Shown: one piece after another, positions 14,606-14,670 of the stretch
Numbering within the stretch: the first letter of the stretch is position 1
How the letters are laid out: each line of letters begins with the position of its first letter
NCBI GenBank assembly: GCA_030950825.1
Contig: JAUZQT010000172.1
Location: 1-14,670, forward strand
Length of the DNA: 14,670 nucleotides
DNA from: Mariprofundaceae bacterium
Lineage (GTDB): Bacteria > Pseudomonadota > Zetaproteobacteria > Mariprofundales > Mariprofundaceae
Direction of reading: 5' to 3'
The notes under the pieces: model-generated
Databases searched by the model: none
The model's input: the letters and a program-made list of their open reading frames with translations, nothing else
Told to the model about the DNA's origin: nothing
Translations under genes and position numbers: made by a program

Positions 14606-14670
14606 ATGGCTTTATCTGACTTGAAAGTGAAAGGGGCAAAGGTTCCCACTGGTAAAAAGCAAAAGAAGTT
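14606..14670 (+). CDS. Tyrosine integrase, P4/DUF4102 type, N-terminal part only
   Basis: Translation from the ATG gives MALSDLKVKGAKVPTGKKQ before the window ends. This fits the beginning of integrases with an N-terminal arm-DNA-binding domain (DUF4102; typically MxLTDxxVRxAKPxxKxYKL). These integrases insert genomic islands and phage-like elements at tRNA genes, and an intact tRNA-Arg lies just upstream. AAGGCGG about six bases before the ATG may serve as ribosome site. Only 21 codons are visible, so catalytic residues (R-HxxR-Y) cannot be checked. Confidence 0.75.
   Translation, partial: MALSDLKVKGAKVPTGKKQKK

Overview
The window looks like the chromosome of a Gram-negative, LPS-making member of the Pseudomonadota. 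It carries the usual kdsD-kdsC-lptC-lptA-lptB set for Kdo synthesis and lipopolysaccharide export, together with periplasmic and lipoprotein genes and moderate GC content. I cannot place it below phylum with confidence; Zetaproteobacteria or Gammaproteobacteria are guesses.

Every recognised protein gene from 342 to 13435 lies on the minus strand, so read the layout from right to left. First comes a tightly packed fatty-acid beta-oxidation operon: a FadI-type thiolase, a FadJ-like hydratase/3-hydroxyacyl-CoA dehydrogenase, and a long-chain acyl-CoA synthetase, with overlapping gene ends and a candidate promoter at 13465-13510. Two housekeeping genes follow with short gaps: tag (3-methyladenine DNA glycosylase I) and ribF (riboflavin kinase/FAD synthetase). 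After a 180-base gap holding an insertion-sequence-like remnant, a second compact operon runs M23 peptidase - kdsD - kdsC - lptC - lptA - lptB - ubiX - small SH3 lipoprotein. All its junctions overlap or are a few bases apart. It joins Kdo synthesis, LPS transport and a putative murein hydrolase, an envelope-biogenesis set.

The two edges are mobile-DNA territory. At the left edge (1-147) is the broken N-terminal part of a DDE transposase. At the right (13529-14192), inverted repeats resembling IS ends flank what reads as a group II intron that has lost its reverse transcriptase/maturase ORF: GTGCG 5' end, a domain V hairpin and a CTACTCGAC 3' end. The right-hand repeat is also found as a 37-base copy (36/37 identical) between ribF and the M23 gene.

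Next come a decayed tRNA-Arg copy, an intact tRNA-Arg(CCG) with encoded CCA, a terminator, a cluster of short AAGTACCG-type repeats, and the first 21 codons of a tyrosine integrase of the P4/DUF4102 type on the plus strand. The window therefore ends at what is probably the left junction of an element integrated at tRNA-Arg, and most of that element lies outside the window. I found no convincing undescribed defence or biosynthetic system inside the window. The strongest leads are the ORF-less intron inside IS-like ends and the tRNA/integrase junction.
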